A stretch of 64,000 nucleotides of DNA from NCBI RefSeq assembly GCF_039545035.1, contig NZ_BAABRO010000002.1, forward strand, positions 434,001-498,000. Reading direction: 5' to 3'. This DNA comes from Novipirellula caenicola. GTDB lineage: Bacteria > Planctomycetota > Planctomycetia > Pirellulales > Pirellulaceae. Under the pieces are notes generated by a model. It made no database searches. It was not told the origin of the DNA and was given only the letters and a program-made list of their open reading frames with translations. The first letter of the stretch is position 1, and each line of letters begins with the position of its first letter. A program made the translations under genes and the position numbers. Positions 62,810-64,000 of this stretch are shown piece by piece.

Positions 62810-64000
62810 CTAGCCCTCATTCGCCGTCGTTTCGGTGATGGCTTCGGCCGAGGCGGTGTCATCGAGCTCGTGATTGAGGATTTCAAGCAGCGTTTGCAAG
62901 AACACCACGACCATCGGGCCTACCAAAATTCCGATCGGGCCAAACACTTTTACCCCCCCCAACACGCTCAGCAGCGCAAACAGCGGGTGCAATTGCGAAC
63001 GGCCGTGCAGCACATAGACTTTGATCACGTTGTCGATCGATGAAATCACCAACATCCCGTATAGTGCCAACACAATTGCCGCGGTCCAGCGTTGTTCGAC
63101 CATGCCAAGCCAAACCACACATGGCACCCAAACCGACGCGGCGCCCAAAAACGGCACCAACGACATCAGAGTGGTGGCCAAAAACAACAACACCACCGAT
63201 TCGAATCCGAGTACGTAGTAGCCCAGTCCACCCAAGATCCCTTGCACGATTGCGCTGAGTACACTTGCCAACACGACCGCGCGACTGGTGCGATCAAATT
63301 CCAACAACAGCCGCCGTTCGTAATTGTCGTCCAGCGGGCTCAGCCGCATCAGCGTGCGAATCATCGCTGCGCCATCGATCAGAAAAAAGTAAACCGCAAT
63401 GATCAGAACCAATAACCCCACCACGATCTTGCCAAGGTAATTTCCCGTTGCACTGGTTAGACTGACAAACCGCGGCTGCAGTGATTCACGTCCGCGACTC
63501 ATAAGACTCTTGAAATCTTCGGCACTCGGGTTGGCGATCAATCGAACTTGGCTGCGTAGCGTCCCCCCAAGCAACGTTTGCATCCATGATCGGATTGCCG
63601 CCGAAGCGATCACGCTTTGACGATGAAATTGTTCTTCGGCGTTCAGTTGATCCAGCGGAATAACGTCATCCGGATTACGCTCGTTCACAGGGTCGCCAAA
63701 CGCGACGTCCGAATCCGCAGCGGGTTCGCGATCCCCCGCATCGATCGGATCTGCCGGGTCCGGCCGATTTGCAACTTCGCTGGCGTGGGGCAACGAATTC
63801 TTGAGTTCGTCCAACCGCTCGATCGCGATTTCAGCTGCTGCATCTGCAGCGGGCGGACCTTCGACATCGTTCTGCAGAAACAGGATCAGCGACTTTGCTT
63901 CGGAAATGTTGTCCAAAATGATCTGACGATGTTCCGAAGCCTGCATCACGCCGGACAACGACATCAAAAACTCGGCGACCGACGTCTCTTGGTCGATACC
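62810..64000 (-). CDS. AI-2E/PerM-family permease, C-terminal part (runs off window)
   Basis: At least 397 aa are visible and the frame is open to base 64000, so the true start lies beyond the window; an ATG at 63964 is internal. The N-terminal part is polar with an Asp/Pro-rich insert (about 45-95 of the visible part), then the family helices (GKIVVGLLVLIIAVYFFLID, LATTLMSLVPFLGAASVWVP, GGVKVFGPIGILVGPMVVVF). Proteins of this family are proposed exporters of signals or Na+. It is a second copy besides the fused one at 28185-30194 and lacks the extra C-terminal domain. Confidence 0.88.
   Translation of the reverse strand, partial: GIDQETSVAEFLMSLSGVMQASEHRQIILDNISEAKSLILFLQNDVEGPPAADAAAEIAIERLDELKNSLPHASEVANRPDPADPIDAGDREPAADSDVAFGDPVNERNPDDVIPLDQLNAEEQFHRQSVIASAAIRSWMQTLLGGTLRSQVRLIANPSAEDFKSLMSRGRESLQPRFVSLTSATGNYLGKIVVGLLVLIIAVYFFLIDGAAMIRTLMRLSPLDDNYERRLLLEFDRTSRAVVLASVLSAIVQGILGGLGYYVLGFESVVLLFLATTLMSLVPFLGAASVWVPCVVWLGMVEQRWTAAIVLALYGMLVISSIDNVIKVYVLHGRSQLHPLFALLSVLGGVKVFGPIGILVGPMVVVFLQTLLEILNHELDDTASAEAITETTANEG

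Overview
The window looks like chromosomal DNA of a planctomycete of the Rhodopirellula/Pirellulaceae type. I infer this from the many lineage-style secreted proteins (DUF1111 and DUF1573 proteins, a zinc-ribbon protein with a long acidic tail, a lipoprotein rich in Asp-Val repeats), the poor use of strong Shine-Dalgarno sites, the moderate GC content, and dispersed non-coding repeats bounded by the pair CGACGCGTCAGCGGCC / CCGGTGCCTTACGGCCC. There are no CRISPR arrays, rRNA genes, phage or complete IS elements. One tRNA (Pro, UGG) is present.

Layout. 1-4758 (minus): cytochrome c oxidase subunits I (cut by the window edge) and II, a small unknown protein, and a sulfur operon (persulfide dioxygenase with two rhodanese domains plus two YeeE/YedE membrane proteins). 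4759-24974: an envelope- and stress-related region with a DUF1328 peptide, two MscS channels, a CNNM/CBS transporter, an anchor-protein operon (CsbD, four small membrane proteins, an Hpt domain protein), a small protein with a membrane C39-like cysteine protease, a baeRF3-like protein, DUF2254, an Asp-Val lipoprotein, a PmtA-like methyltransferase, a second CsbD pair and a transglutaminase. 25018-31126: a signalling operon with a CHASE3-PAS hybrid kinase, two receiver proteins and an AI-2E-type permease with an added cytosolic Rossmann-like domain. 31406-45749: ordinary metabolism and secreted proteins (PAP2 phosphatase, tRNA-Pro, cytochromes, cyclophilin, Maf, DUF1573, M32 peptidase). 46160-48847: a PAS kinase and NtrC-type sigma-54 activator. 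48861-53794: a DHOD-like enzyme, a 53-residue membrane peptide, Rnk, NhaA and remnants. 54190-62597: a Ser/Thr kinase and a sialic acid module (nanA, a mutarotase-symporter fusion, an AGE-type epimerase, a sialidase). 62810-64000: a second AI-2E permease, cut by the edge.

How it works together. Reading the intergenic DNA by eye, I find ten sites resembling the sigma-54 promoter (GG and GC separated by ten bases within TGGCACG-N4-TTGCW). They sit upstream of the sulfur operon, both CsbD units, the DUF1328 peptide, the Asp-Val lipoprotein, the baeRF3-like gene, the signalling operon and three small-protein genes. One matches the consensus perfectly. Together with the NtrC-type activator this suggests a sigma-54 envelope/stress regulon of mostly uncharacterised small membrane proteins. 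The sialic acid module would release, import, mutarotate and cleave sialic acid to N-acetylmannosamine and pyruvate, then epimerise the ManNAc.

A second theme is a set of intergenic inverted repeats in which each arm is itself a hairpin. Base changes between arms preserve pairing inside each arm rather than between arms, which points to a double-hairpin structure as the maintained form.
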